From Clostridiales bacterium (GTDB taxonomy: Bacteria > Bacillota > Clostridia > Oscillospirales > Oscillospiraceae): a DNA stretch of 64,000 nt. The notes below the pieces were generated by a model, which saw only the letters and a list, made by a program, of their open reading frames with translations, ran no database searches and was not told where the DNA came from. The stretch's first letter is position 1. Each line of letters opens with the position of its first letter. The DNA lies in the NCBI GenBank assembly GCA_029008095.1, contig JAQXJB010000029.1, positions 34,255 through 98,254 on the forward strand, given 5' to 3'. A program made the position numbers and the translations under genes. This document shows positions 55,001-63,662 of this stretch, piece after piece.

Positions 55001-57621
55001 GCCAGATGCCTGACATAGAGATACCGGTCACTACGCTCCAGAGTATCGCTGTTACTGTTCAGCCCACTAAGACAACCTATAACATCGGTACACAGTTTGA
55101 TCCTGCCGGAATGGAGATCACAGCAAATTATGCAAATGGCCAGAGCGTTGTTGTAAAAGATTATACGGTCGGAGAGGTGAGCTTTACCAAGGCAGGTGAG
55201 GCGCAGATACCCATTTCCTACACGGACGGCGGAAAAACCGTTAGTTGCACAACGGCTGTTACCGTTACCGATGTCACGCTCGAACGTATTGAAATCACCA
55301 CGCCGCCCAGCAAGACTGAATATCTTACACATAACAGCTTTGATCCGACCGGCATGGTGGTTACTGCGTACTATAGTGATGGCTCCAGCGATGAAGTGAC
55401 TGATTATACAGTTCCTTCTGAAAAGCTGAATACCGTGGGTGAGCAGGTGGAAGTGACTATCACATATGCTTCCAAGACCGCAACGCAGAAAGTCGCGGTA
55501 AGCGCAAATACATTGAGTTCGATATCCCTGCTGACCGGGCCTAACAAGACCAAATATATTGTAGGCGAATATTTTGATCCGTCAGGTACTTCTGTTACTG
55601 CAAAATATGCAGACGGTTCGACTGATATAATAACCGACGATCTAATCTTCAGAATGAACTTAAGTACCACCAGCACCGCCTATACGGCCCAAACACAGTG
55701 GACTTCTGGAGCAAAGACAAAAAATATCTTTGTTCATTATTCGGAAAACGGGGAGAACAAGCGTTCGGCAAAGTCGTTTGCAATCTCTATCCAAGACCTG
55801 ACAAATCTGGAGGTCACTAATGCTCCGACAAAAACTAATTATACTGTCGGTGATTACTTCGACCCAAGCGGTATTCAGGTGACGGCTACATTCACAGACG
55901 GTTCTACCGAAAATGTGACAAACAAGGTTGCTTACAGCGATAACTACTTTACCGAAGCCACAGACAGTCACGCTGTCACTGTGAGCTACAGCTTTGGAGC
56001 CGATCCTGAAATGCTTACCACAAAGACGGCCTTTGTTTCATGCACGGTTGCTGAAGCACCCCCAGTCGACCCCGACCAGCCCGAGATTAAGGACATTACG
56101 GTTTCCTTCACTTTGCTGGGCGACAGCAAGCACGGAGAGCCAACGGGTAAGGAAGATACCCACACCCTGAAGGCCAGCAATCTGGAGACATGGATTTCCA
56201 AAACCAGCATTACTGTGCCCGAGAACTCCAAGGTAATTGACGTGATGGTCAAGGCCCTGGGTCTTGCCGGCATCCCCTATGAGAATCCGACCGGCAACTA
56301 TGTGAGCAGCATTCGCGGCTTGTCGGAATTCGACAACGGCACAAACTCCGGATGGATGTATACTCTCAACGATATACACCCCACTCTGGGTGTGAATGAG
56401 CAGACAGTGAAGAACGGCGATGTTATCGTGTTCCACTATACGGATGACTACACGGTTGAGCAGGGCTCTGAGTATTGGGGAGGTTCTTCCTCCAACTCCG
56501 GCAGCAGTACCGCCAACACGAGCGGAGCGGTGATAAAGCCTGAAGCCACTGCCGACAAAAACGGCGAAGCCTCCGCTGAGGTCAGCTCCAAAGAGGTTTC
56601 CGCTGCTATGGAGCAGGCCAAAAAGGATAATGCGGATGCTATTGTAATTAAGCCTGACATCAAGGGCGACGCCTCTAAGGTAACCGTGGAGCTGTCCACA
56701 GCTTCCATAGACAGCATAGCCGCCAATAGCACACTGGGACTGACTGTCTCCACCCCCGTCGCCGATATGACCATATCCAACGTGGGACTTGCGGAGCTCG
56801 GAATGCAGAACGGCAGTACCGTATCCTTCTCGACGGAGAAGGTCAAGGTTGCCGGAAGCGACGCAGTCAGGGTGGAGATCACCGAGAACGGCAGGGCGAT
56901 GGAGAACGTGGCCGGAGGTGTCACCATCGGTATCACGGGCGATGGTAATGCAATGGTGCTGGTCAATGCCGACGGCACGGAAACCATTATCAAGAAGTCC
57001 GCTGTGGATAAGGATGGCGGTCATGTGGCCGTTTTGCCAGGCTCCGCTACTGTGAAGCTGATAGACAATACCAAGAGCTTCACTGACGTGACGGACGCTC
57101 ATTGGGCCAGCGATGCTATCGACTTTGTAACCGCCCGTGAGCTGTTTAATGGCACCGGCGACGAAATATTCTCTCCCGCCGAGGCTATGACACGCGGCAT
57201 GCTGGTAACCGTGCTCTATCGTATGGAGGATGCCGCGGTCGAGAGCGGCAATAGATTCCTCGATGTTACGGAGGGCAGTTGGTACGCTGACGCGGCTGCT
57301 TGGGCAAGCGCGAACGGTATAGTTGATGGCGTTGACGACAACAATTTCGCTCCCGAAAGAAATATCACAAGGGAGGAACTGGCAACTATGATGTACCGTT
57401 ATGCGGCCTTTGTAAAGATGGATACAGCCGCCTCCGGAAGCTTGAGCCGCTTCAGTGACGGCATCGAAGTTTCTGACTATGCTAAGGAGGCTATGGAGTG
57501 GGCTGTTGGAGTGGGTCTGCTCGATGGCAAAGAAAATGATGTCCTTGACCCCAAGGGCAGCGCTGCACGAGCCGAGGCTGCCGCTGTCATGCAGCGTATG
57601 ATCACTCTTATGGTGAAGTAA
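52036..57621 (+). CDS. 1861-aa S-layer-homology surface protein with DUF4430-like and bacterial Ig-like repeats; predicted corrinoid-related
   Basis: Signal peptide; N-term SALDVLVKAHEVMY..GGYNGTT; 4 Ig-like units (xPTKTxYxxGxYFDPSGxxVTAxYxDGS); DUF4430 VDVMVKALGLAGIPYENPTGNYVSSIRGLSEFDNGTNSGWMYTLNDIHPTLGVNEQTVKNGDVIVFHYTDDY; three C-terminal SLH repeats. Confidence 0.85.
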   Translation: MKKRLLSLLLVLVLLLGLLPSAALAADSATVDFTAQAAGAFLCAPQFNVKVDSDLAESYGYTDKVTDGVSALDVLVKAHEVMYANAFTSETKDNYLVVSNGTVSKLFTTDTYANGFILNGMYPHDGTNSPYGGYNGTTVDTQTVTDGDLVEFFLYQDNSYYSDEVAWFCHNGNAINSLTVRPGATVSMTFKGTMYMGGYLYQDVAAMHEAGTPIEAAQLAWVDISTGTVTDISGAVTSNSGNVSLTMPTEEKTYYLTAYIPADEIENNYASPLVMSLLKVTVDVNAPELDEPTGSCDLTALSVGDLNSNPNSLILKPVFSSDVTAYSVDTVAFQQYAKMAYVKATAASGTAIIKATLNGTEKTVTSGDSYWTSFNNMLPGQDNILTVKVAASDAEDAETKTYTVIIPMAPNPNAPTLKGEASGAANIRLDESYDLDLSTVFTDADNAEELTYKVSVNDAEAVNAESDYKFYPAAAGIYTLVFVANDGKDNSPAYTVTLTVTTPDTSITVPSDATVYVGRKDYKATYNYQPFTQVNPAFTKDNGDGTTTYYYDIESNKYCVYRIGGTDYVTFVGQFTKKADAQNLTVTKEQLECGGKTKTTVDHDVNSLSGRNVADVYLNINPQNYLKLNVGGTKQLIPLRNWQIIESSSNSFFVEPDYHYTILNEDLTTADTSIISIDENGLITANGAGTVIVLVTYDAMYNNYSGWSNGFNSAIWPENTGVFVVSVGAEDSGITTGMTINAGRNTTGNKLSGDAIDAEHDVIYFTGETGSYTFTPGTDGCTVTVANPTVADTMTFSTFTAASVNNDGSVTVPLTEGRNIVKLEKEGKAEYQVITAKKISYTINDGQPITAGSEISIVFDKIYHPANKLAGIYNSNAGIAYTTPDGKMAGSISNSAYGVYNIASLKSAQTVDSLRSLQTTATSWGTNTSFVAGDKLTIPENWTENTYSLTGGTLSLIGFGDPFGNHRAVTYENGKDANMTANQHVAYLGQMPDIEIPVTTLQSIAVTVQPTKTTYNIGTQFDPAGMEITANYANGQSVVVKDYTVGEVSFTKAGEAQIPISYTDGGKTVSCTTAVTVTDVTLERIEITTPPSKTEYLTHNSFDPTGMVVTAYYSDGSSDEVTDYTVPSEKLNTVGEQVEVTITYASKTATQKVAVSANTLSSISLLTGPNKTKYIVGEYFDPSGTSVTAKYADGSTDIITDDLIFRMNLSTTSTAYTAQTQWTSGAKTKNIFVHYSENGENKRSAKSFAISIQDLTNLEVTNAPTKTNYTVGDYFDPSGIQVTATFTDGSTENVTNKVAYSDNYFTEATDSHAVTVSYSFGADPEMLTTKTAFVSCTVAEAPPVDPDQPEIKDITVSFTLLGDSKHGEPTGKEDTHTLKASNLETWISKTSITVPENSKVIDVMVKALGLAGIPYENPTGNYVSSIRGLSEFDNGTNSGWMYTLNDIHPTLGVNEQTVKNGDVIVFHYTDDYTVEQGSEYWGGSSSNSGSSTANTSGAVIKPEATADKNGEASAEVSSKEVSAAMEQAKKDNADAIVIKPDIKGDASKVTVELSTASIDSIAANSTLGLTVSTPVADMTISNVGLAELGMQNGSTVSFSTEKVKVAGSDAVRVEITENGRAMENVAGGVTIGITGDGNAMVLVNADGTETIIKKSAVDKDGGHVAVLPGSATVKLIDNTKSFTDVTDAHWASDAIDFVTARELFNGTGDEIFSPAEAMTRGMLVTVLYRMEDAAVESGNRFLDVTEGSWYADAAAWASANGIVDGVDDNNFAPERNITREELATMMYRYAAFVKMDTAASGSLSRFSDGIEVSDYAKEAMEWAVGVGLLDGKENDVLDPKGSAARAEAAAVMQRMITLMVK

Positions 57622-57656
57622 TCCAGCCCTGCGTGGATTCTCTAAGATAAACTGAA

Positions 57657-57692
57657 CAAGCCCGTCAGATTTGAAAAAATCCGGCGGGCTTG
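57657..57692 (+). terminator. intrinsic terminator
   Basis: AAGCCCGTC...GGCGGGCTT hairpin after the SLH gene. Confidence 0.65.
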
Positions 57693-57811
57693 CTCTATGT
57701 ATGCGAATGGTTTTGCATGCGCAAAAGAGCCTTATATCACACATTGGCGGAATGCGGCATAGACTATAGTGAATTATTCATCAAGCGATGAACATATAAG
57801 GAGGTATACAA

Positions 57812-58642
57812 ATGGCTGAAAAAATAGTGCCGGGACCGGTAAACAGCTCTGCAGGCATTAGAGAAGCCGTCTGCATCCATACCCGCAAGATATATGATTC
57901 CTGCCGGGATAAGGACTGCATAGAGGATCTGCGCTTCTACCCGGACTGCGATTCCAGAGTTTACATAAATTCTGCGGTAGGCGTGCGGGCCAAGTCGGTT
58001 GAACTGCTGAACGTGAGGGTGAATGTAGAGCCGGTAGCATTCAACCGGGGGTATTATACCATTGACGTGCGGTATTTTTACCGTATCAAGGGTGAGGCGT
58101 ATACCCTGGGAAATAACTGCAATGAGATACGCGGTCTGGTGATCTTTGATAAGAGGGTGCTGCTCTTTGGCAGCGAAGGAAGCGCGAAAATATTCACCTC
58201 CCGTCCCGAAGATGCATGCTTGACGCTGTCCCAGCTTGAAAAGACGAATATGCCGGTTGCTGTTGTGGAAGCGGTAGATCCGATAGTCCTGGATTTCAAG
58301 CTGGTAGAAACCTGCGACTGCAATCCATGCGATTTTGACGCCGAGGAGCTGCCGTCCTTCGTCTGCGAGGCATTTCCGAGCTCGCTGGATACATCCAACG
58401 ATACCCGCAGGATTTATGTTACGCTGGGGCAGTTCAGTATAATCCGTCTGGAAAGAGACTCTCAGCTTCTCATCCCGGCATATGATTACTGCATGCCCGA
58501 AAAGGAATGCGTTGGCAGCGGAGATGATGACCCCTGCGATTTGTTCAGACGCATAAAATTCCCCGTGGACGAATTCTTCCCGCCAAACTCGGTAAGCTGC
58601 TACGAGGATCGCTGCGGCAATCCGATACAGGTAGAAAACTGA
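57812..58642 (+). CDS. conserved hypothetical Cys-containing protein (spore-coat-like?)
   Basis: 276 aa with AAGGAGG RBS; repeated acidic/Cys motifs DKDCIEDL, CDCNPCDFD, PEKECVGSGDDDPCDLF; family not securely recognised. Confidence 0.6.
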   Translation: MAEKIVPGPVNSSAGIREAVCIHTRKIYDSCRDKDCIEDLRFYPDCDSRVYINSAVGVRAKSVELLNVRVNVEPVAFNRGYYTIDVRYFYRIKGEAYTLGNNCNEIRGLVIFDKRVLLFGSEGSAKIFTSRPEDACLTLSQLEKTNMPVAVVEAVDPIVLDFKLVETCDCNPCDFDAEELPSFVCEAFPSSLDTSNDTRRIYVTLGQFSIIRLERDSQLLIPAYDYCMPEKECVGSGDDDPCDLFRRIKFPVDEFFPPNSVSCYEDRCGNPIQVEN

Positions 58643-58652
58643 GCGGTTAAAA

Positions 58653-58689
58653 ATCAACGGTGCCGCCCCGCAGGGGTGACACCGTTGAT
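58653..58689. terminator. bidirectional terminator
   Basis: ATCAACGGTG...CACCGTTGAT. Confidence 0.7.
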
Positions 58690-58698
58690 CATTATTGC

Positions 58699-60486
58699 TC
58701 AATATTTGCTGGGAAATTCCAATTCGTCAACGAAAATATCCTGGAACTTGGGATCGGCTGCCAATTCGAGATATTCCATCTTAACTGCCAGTCTGGCAGA
58801 ACGCTTGTACTCGTCAACGCTCAAAGCGCAGAGCTTCGCACCCTGACCTGCGGCGTTGCCAATAGCCACGACCTCGTCGCCAAGCTCGGGGGGAATGAGC
58901 GCGATGCCTGCCGCGCTCTTGGGGGACATATAGCTGCCGAAAGCACCGGCTATCATTATGTGAACGATGTCCTTGGTCGTGATGCCCAGCCGCTGGCACA
59001 TCATCTGAATGCCGGCCGCCATAGCGCCCTTGGCGAGCTGCACCTCGCGGACGTCCTTCTGGGTGAAAACTATGCGCTCACCGTTGCCGGACTCAGTCTC
59101 GTCCGCTATGACAAAACAGCGGAAGCCGTCCCGCATTTCGATGCGGTTGGCGTAGAGCTTGCCTTCCTCGTCCTTTATCTCGTCGCCCATCAGGAACTTG
59201 CCGCCGGATTCTACAAGACCAACGCGGACAAGCTCGGAGAGCAGGTCGATAAGACCGGAGCCGCATATACCGATGGGCTTGCCGTCGCCGATAACGCTGT
59301 AATCAAGCTTGCCGCCGGAGAGCTTGAAGTGGTCAATAGCGCCTGCCGCGCCGCGCATACCGTAGGTGATGAGAGCGCCCTCAAAGGCAGGACCTGCGGC
59401 GGTGGAGCAGGCTACAAGTCTGTTTTTGTTGCCCATTACCATCTCGCCGTTGGTGCCGATGTCAATAAGCAGAGTCATTTCCTCGGCCTCATCCATTGCG
59501 GCGGCCAGAGCCGCGCCGACGGTGTCAGCGCCAACAAATCCCGCTATGTTGGGCAGGAAGAAAAGCTTTGCACTGGGATTTATACGGAAACCGTAGTCCT
59601 TGGCGTTTTCAATGATAGGCTCGGCAATCGCCGCGGTATAGGGAGCATAGGCCAGGGAAGAAGGATTAATGCCCATGAAGAGGTGATGCATACAGGTGTT
59701 GCCCACGAGCGTCACAACATAAATGCTGTTCAACTCCTTGCCGGTCTCCTTGCAGCACTGTTCGGTGAGGTTCATCAGAGCCTCGCGTACGTCGCCGGTG
59801 GGACCCTCAAGACCGTTCTCAATAGAGTACTTCATGCGCATGATAACATCAGCGCCATACTTGGTCTGAGGATTGAGCACGCTGGCCTGAGCGAGCTGTT
59901 CGCCGCTGCGCAGGTCGATGAAATACGCGGCGATAGTGGTAGTACCGATATCGAACGCCATTGCCAGAACGTCAGAGCCAACGGGCACGACGTCCAGAAT
60001 GGTATTGTCATAAATGAGCGCATCGACCTCGAAGTTGTTGGCGGTGAGGGTATTGTACAGATGGGAAGCTGTATAAACGCTGGGACGTATACCCTCGGCT
60101 GGGATGCCGGCAGCCTCGGCCACAGTGTCCTTCAGACGCAGCCAGCAGGCTCGGAGATCCTCGGTGCTTGGTTCGGGTACCTTAACGGTGACGGCCTTAA
60201 CGGCAGGGTTTTCCACTATATCACGGCTGATGCCGCCCATGAGGATGCGGTGACCCTCGTCCTTGGCACCAAGCTCAACGGTGATGTCCTCGGTGACTTC
60301 GGTAGTGCAGGCGAGGACTACCTCGCTGCCCTTGGAATTGGTGACCTTTACCTTGCACTTTTTGCACTTGCCGTTGCCGCCGCAGGGGGCGTCTATCTTG
60401 AGACCAGCGTCAATGGCGGCCTGCATGATAGTAGTTCCGGTCTCGACCTCTCTGACGATATGGTCGGGTAGAAAAGTAACTTTCAT
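58699..60486 (-). CDS. ASKHA-domain / 2Fe-2S corrinoid activation protein (RACo-like, DUF4445)
   Basis: N-term CGGNGKCKKCKVKV...ACTTEV ferredoxin; FDIGTTTIAAYFIDL; LLIDIGTNGEMVMGNK; IAGAFGSYMSPKSA. Confidence 0.88.
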   Translation of the reverse strand: MKVTFLPDHIVREVETGTTIMQAAIDAGLKIDAPCGGNGKCKKCKVKVTNSKGSEVVLACTTEVTEDITVELGAKDEGHRILMGGISRDIVENPAVKAVTVKVPEPSTEDLRACWLRLKDTVAEAAGIPAEGIRPSVYTASHLYNTLTANNFEVDALIYDNTILDVVPVGSDVLAMAFDIGTTTIAAYFIDLRSGEQLAQASVLNPQTKYGADVIMRMKYSIENGLEGPTGDVREALMNLTEQCCKETGKELNSIYVVTLVGNTCMHHLFMGINPSSLAYAPYTAAIAEPIIENAKDYGFRINPSAKLFFLPNIAGFVGADTVGAALAAAMDEAEEMTLLIDIGTNGEMVMGNKNRLVACSTAAGPAFEGALITYGMRGAAGAIDHFKLSGGKLDYSVIGDGKPIGICGSGLIDLLSELVRVGLVESGGKFLMGDEIKDEEGKLYANRIEMRDGFRCFVIADETESGNGERIVFTQKDVREVQLAKGAMAAGIQMMCQRLGITTKDIVHIMIAGAFGSYMSPKSAAGIALIPPELGDEVVAIGNAAGQGAKLCALSVDEYKRSARLAVKMEYLELAADPKFQDIFVDELEFPSKY

Positions 60487-60498
60487 ATCAAAGACTCC

Positions 60499-61038
60499 TT
60501 ATTCAAAGAGATAGCAGCTTATATAAGTAAATGTGTCCTTGCCGTGGCTGGCGGGCACGTTGTTTTTGCGGCAGAGGTCGCTAACGAGAATGCCGTAGCC
60601 CTCAATTGGATGCATGCGTGTTTCCGGGTGGCGGCAGGGAGACGCAGGATAGGAACACTCTTCGCAGTGGTTGCAGACGTCGGAGGAGAGGGGCAGCATC
60701 CTGCAGCCATAAGTGTCGTTGAGCCGGCAGGTGAATTTTTTGAAATTCTCCCTGTGGCGCTGACCAAGCTCCATAATGGTCTCAAAGTCAAATTCGTCCT
60801 CCAGCTCGGCGGTGGACTGAACGATGATGCCGCGTGTATATTTCTTGAGCTTCTCACAGCATTCCTCAATGCTTCCACTGGCCGGGGGACATGACCAGCT
60901 CTTACCGAAAGAGCGGCATTTACCCGCCGCGCAGAGGTCGCGCACAGACTGCTGTGGGGAGAGGGTACTCACATCCAGAGGTGCTGCGAGAGTAAAGCCA
61001 TGCTCCAGTGCCTCGGCTATAACTTTTTCGATGTCCAT
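60499..61038 (-). CDS. DUF2284 putative metal-binding protein (paralog 1)
   Basis: VRDLCAAGKCRSFGKSWSCPPASG...CNHCEECSYPASPCRHPETRMHPIEGYGI. Confidence 0.88.
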   Translation of the reverse strand: MDIEKVIAEALEHGFTLAAPLDVSTLSPQQSVRDLCAAGKCRSFGKSWSCPPASGSIEECCEKLKKYTRGIIVQSTAELEDEFDFETIMELGQRHRENFKKFTCRLNDTYGCRMLPLSSDVCNHCEECSYPASPCRHPETRMHPIEGYGILVSDLCRKNNVPASHGKDTFTYISCYLFE

Positions 61039-61047
61039 TGCGGCTCC

Positions 61048-61596
61048 TTATGCGAAAAGGAATGCGCCAACATAGGTGAGGGTGCCTTTGCCGCGGTTGT
61101 AAGGGATATTGTTCTTGGTGCAAAGGTCGCTTACGAAAATGCCGTAGCCCTCGAGAGGGGACATCCGCATGTCGGGGAAGCGGCAGGGCGCGTCGGGATA
61201 TGTACATTCCTTGCAGAAGGTGCATCCTCCCGCGGTAAGTGGGAGTACCTTCATGTCGGGATAATTCTCGCGCAGAAACTTGGTGAACTTAACTGAGGTC
61301 TTGCCGTGCCTTTTACCAAGCTCCTGAATACCCTCGAAGTCAAATTCATCCTCGAGAGTGGTGCTGGACTGAACGATAATGCCGGTGGTATATTCCTTTA
61401 TCTCCGCGGCGCACTCATCAACAGTGCCGCAGGCGGGAGGACATGACCAGTTCTTGTTGTAAGCGTGGCACTTATCGGCGGCGCACATGTCGCGTACCTC
61501 GTTCATTGGGTGCATGGTGCTTATGTCCAGGGGGCCAACGAAGTCAAATCCGTTTTCCACGGCCTCTGCCAATATTTTTTCAAGATTTATGCTCAT
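61048..61596 (-). CDS. DUF2284 putative metal-binding protein (paralog 2)
   Basis: VRDMCAADKCHAYNKNWSCPPACG...CTFCKECTYPDAPCRFPDMRMSPLEGYGI. Confidence 0.88.
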   Translation of the reverse strand: MSINLEKILAEAVENGFDFVGPLDISTMHPMNEVRDMCAADKCHAYNKNWSCPPACGTVDECAAEIKEYTTGIIVQSSTTLEDEFDFEGIQELGKRHGKTSVKFTKFLRENYPDMKVLPLTAGGCTFCKECTYPDAPCRFPDMRMSPLEGYGIFVSDLCTKNNIPYNRGKGTLTYVGAFLFA

Positions 61597-61809
61597 AGTT
61601 TATCAGCTCCTGATCTTATACTTCGTATTTATTAGTATACTCCTTTTTGCACCGTTTGGCAATCGTTAAGAGCTGTATTTGTGCAGAACTTGTCAAAAGT
61701 AAGGGACTGCAATATACATAAATCAATATCAAAATATACAAGAAACATTGTGTATTTTGCCAGCATATGGTATTATGTTATTGTAATTAGGGAAAGGAGG
61801 AATGTATCC

Positions 61810-63597
61810 ATGGAGAAACGTATCACTACCTTAGCCGCGATAGTGCTCAGCGCAGTGCTTTTATGCTCCTGCGCACCTGCTGATTCAGTGCGGGAAGCCA
61901 CACTGCCATCTGAAGTTATGGCTGCCCCGACGATGTTGCCGAGCTCTCCCCCGAAAGCTGCTCAGGAAATAACCGATGGTATAAGCGGAATGGAAGCAAT
62001 GGAAAATATGCCGGCATATTTTGAGCTTTATAAATTGCTCAATCCCGGTTCGTATATAGGCGTATCAGGCTGGGGGCCTGATACTGCAGGCTATATTGAA
62101 GCACATGCATATGGACCTGACCTTCCGGCGTTTGAGGTGTCCGGAATTCTTCCGGACTGCGTTGTTATGGAGTATGGAGAACAGTTTGACCCAAGACCGA
62201 GCCACCCGATACTACGCGAGCCTGAGAGCGAGGTGAGCTTTGATGATGGCGTGACCCTACGCATGGAAAGAAGCGTTTACCCTGTTTTTCCGGAATACGT
62301 TCAATATACAATGGAAACCACTTCGACGTATATGTATGGTGGGATCGCATTTGTTTACAAATATGTTGGCGGGGAATGGCACTGTATTCCGGATAATTAC
62401 AGCTCTACGGCAATGGGAACTTATCTTCATGCCGGGGAGATTGAAACCTTTGATATATCTACTGCTCAGTGGCTGGGTGAGGGGCTGTACCGCATAGAGC
62501 GCGACGGCGATCACTATGTTGAATTCATCGTCTCAGCAGACGCAGAGCCTCTTGAGCCGCTTCCTGCGAAAACCCAGAGGAAGCGCAGCTATGCGGCAAA
62601 TTTTTTCTACCAGCTTGAACTTCCGGAAAACTGCGTAAATAAACTGATGGGCAGTGTAGATTGGTACATGGAAGCCGGCAGTTTTTCGACTGATTTTAAC
62701 CGTGAGGAAAGTGATGCGCAGATAGCAGCGCAGTTCCTTGGCAACGATTTTGCGTATAACGCCGATGATGGCACATATACATGCGGCGAACTCACACTAT
62801 GCCTGGACGACGGTATATCCCTGGTCAGCAGCAGCCCCGATGCCCGCGCTTTTCGTGAGGTATACCCATACTGCGCGACCGAGCTCATCCCCGCGTATTA
62901 TCAGGAGCTTGGTATCGGCAGAGGTAGTATGGATAACAACGGCGTAAAAGTAAAAAGTATGCTTCTGGACAGTAAGCAGATATTTTCCATAGACGGAGCC
63001 TTTGGGTTTTACGAGCAAACATACACACCGGGTTTCAGCGTTCTCAACTATGATTTAAAAAGAATTCTGGAGTATTACAGAACTACCTTATCGGAAGAAT
63101 ACTTTAACGAGAAATACGGCGGTATGGAGGAAGTGAGATTTAACGGGACTAAATACCATTACAAGCGGTATAGTGTTACCGCAGCGAGGGTGAAAATGTA
63201 CGATGAATACTTTGCGCCTGCTACGACATCACTTGAAAACAGCCTTATCTGCGGCCCTGAGATATATTATGCATGTATTGACGATGAGCTTGCAGCACTT
63301 GAAGCGCACCGTGTGCCGGCATGCATCACGCCCAATGACGATACCGCACCTGTGATAACTCCCTTCGAGGCCGCGGCGGTTGTGCTCCCGGAGCTTGGCA
63401 AAATTAATCGGGACATAAAGCTCGTTGCTGCTGAATTTTCCTATGCCTACCACAACAGCGACCTGAGCGTGCTGCGCCCTACATGGATTTTCACCGCCGC
63501 TTACGAGACAGCATCACTTTATGACGATAAAATCACTGTTGAGAATTATATACACTTTGCGGTGGATGCGCTCACCTGCGAACTGTTGGCGGATTGA
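61810..63597 (+). CDS. putative lipoprotein of unknown family
   Basis: AAAGGAGG RBS; MEKRITTLAAIVLSAVLLCSCAPADS lipobox; 595 aa after start correction. Confidence 0.65.
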   Translation: MEKRITTLAAIVLSAVLLCSCAPADSVREATLPSEVMAAPTMLPSSPPKAAQEITDGISGMEAMENMPAYFELYKLLNPGSYIGVSGWGPDTAGYIEAHAYGPDLPAFEVSGILPDCVVMEYGEQFDPRPSHPILREPESEVSFDDGVTLRMERSVYPVFPEYVQYTMETTSTYMYGGIAFVYKYVGGEWHCIPDNYSSTAMGTYLHAGEIETFDISTAQWLGEGLYRIERDGDHYVEFIVSADAEPLEPLPAKTQRKRSYAANFFYQLELPENCVNKLMGSVDWYMEAGSFSTDFNREESDAQIAAQFLGNDFAYNADDGTYTCGELTLCLDDGISLVSSSPDARAFREVYPYCATELIPAYYQELGIGRGSMDNNGVKVKSMLLDSKQIFSIDGAFGFYEQTYTPGFSVLNYDLKRILEYYRTTLSEEYFNEKYGGMEEVRFNGTKYHYKRYSVTAARVKMYDEYFAPATTSLENSLICGPEIYYACIDDELAALEAHRVPACITPNDDTAPVITPFEAAAVVLPELGKINRDIKLVAAEFSYAYHNSDLSVLRPTWIFTAAYETASLYDDKITVENYIHFAVDALTCELLAD

Positions 63598-63623
63598 TGT
63601 ATAATATAGAATACAAAAATGCA

Positions 63624-63659
63624 GCAAAACCGCCGTTTCGTTTGAAACGGCGGTTTTGC
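63624..63659. terminator. bidirectional terminator between lipoprotein gene and rnpB
   Basis: GCAAAACCGCCGTTTC-gttt-GAAACGGCGGTTTTGC. Confidence 0.8.
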
Positions 63660-63662
63660 TGT

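Noticed and set aside
56038-57744. 568-aa ORF antisense to the SLH surface protein
   Set aside because: Covers the SLH/DUF4430 coding region; no independent coding evidence.
58660-60471. 603-aa ORF antisense to the RACo-like gene
   Set aside because: Same mirror-ORF effect; the minus-strand protein has clear ferredoxin and ASKHA motifs.
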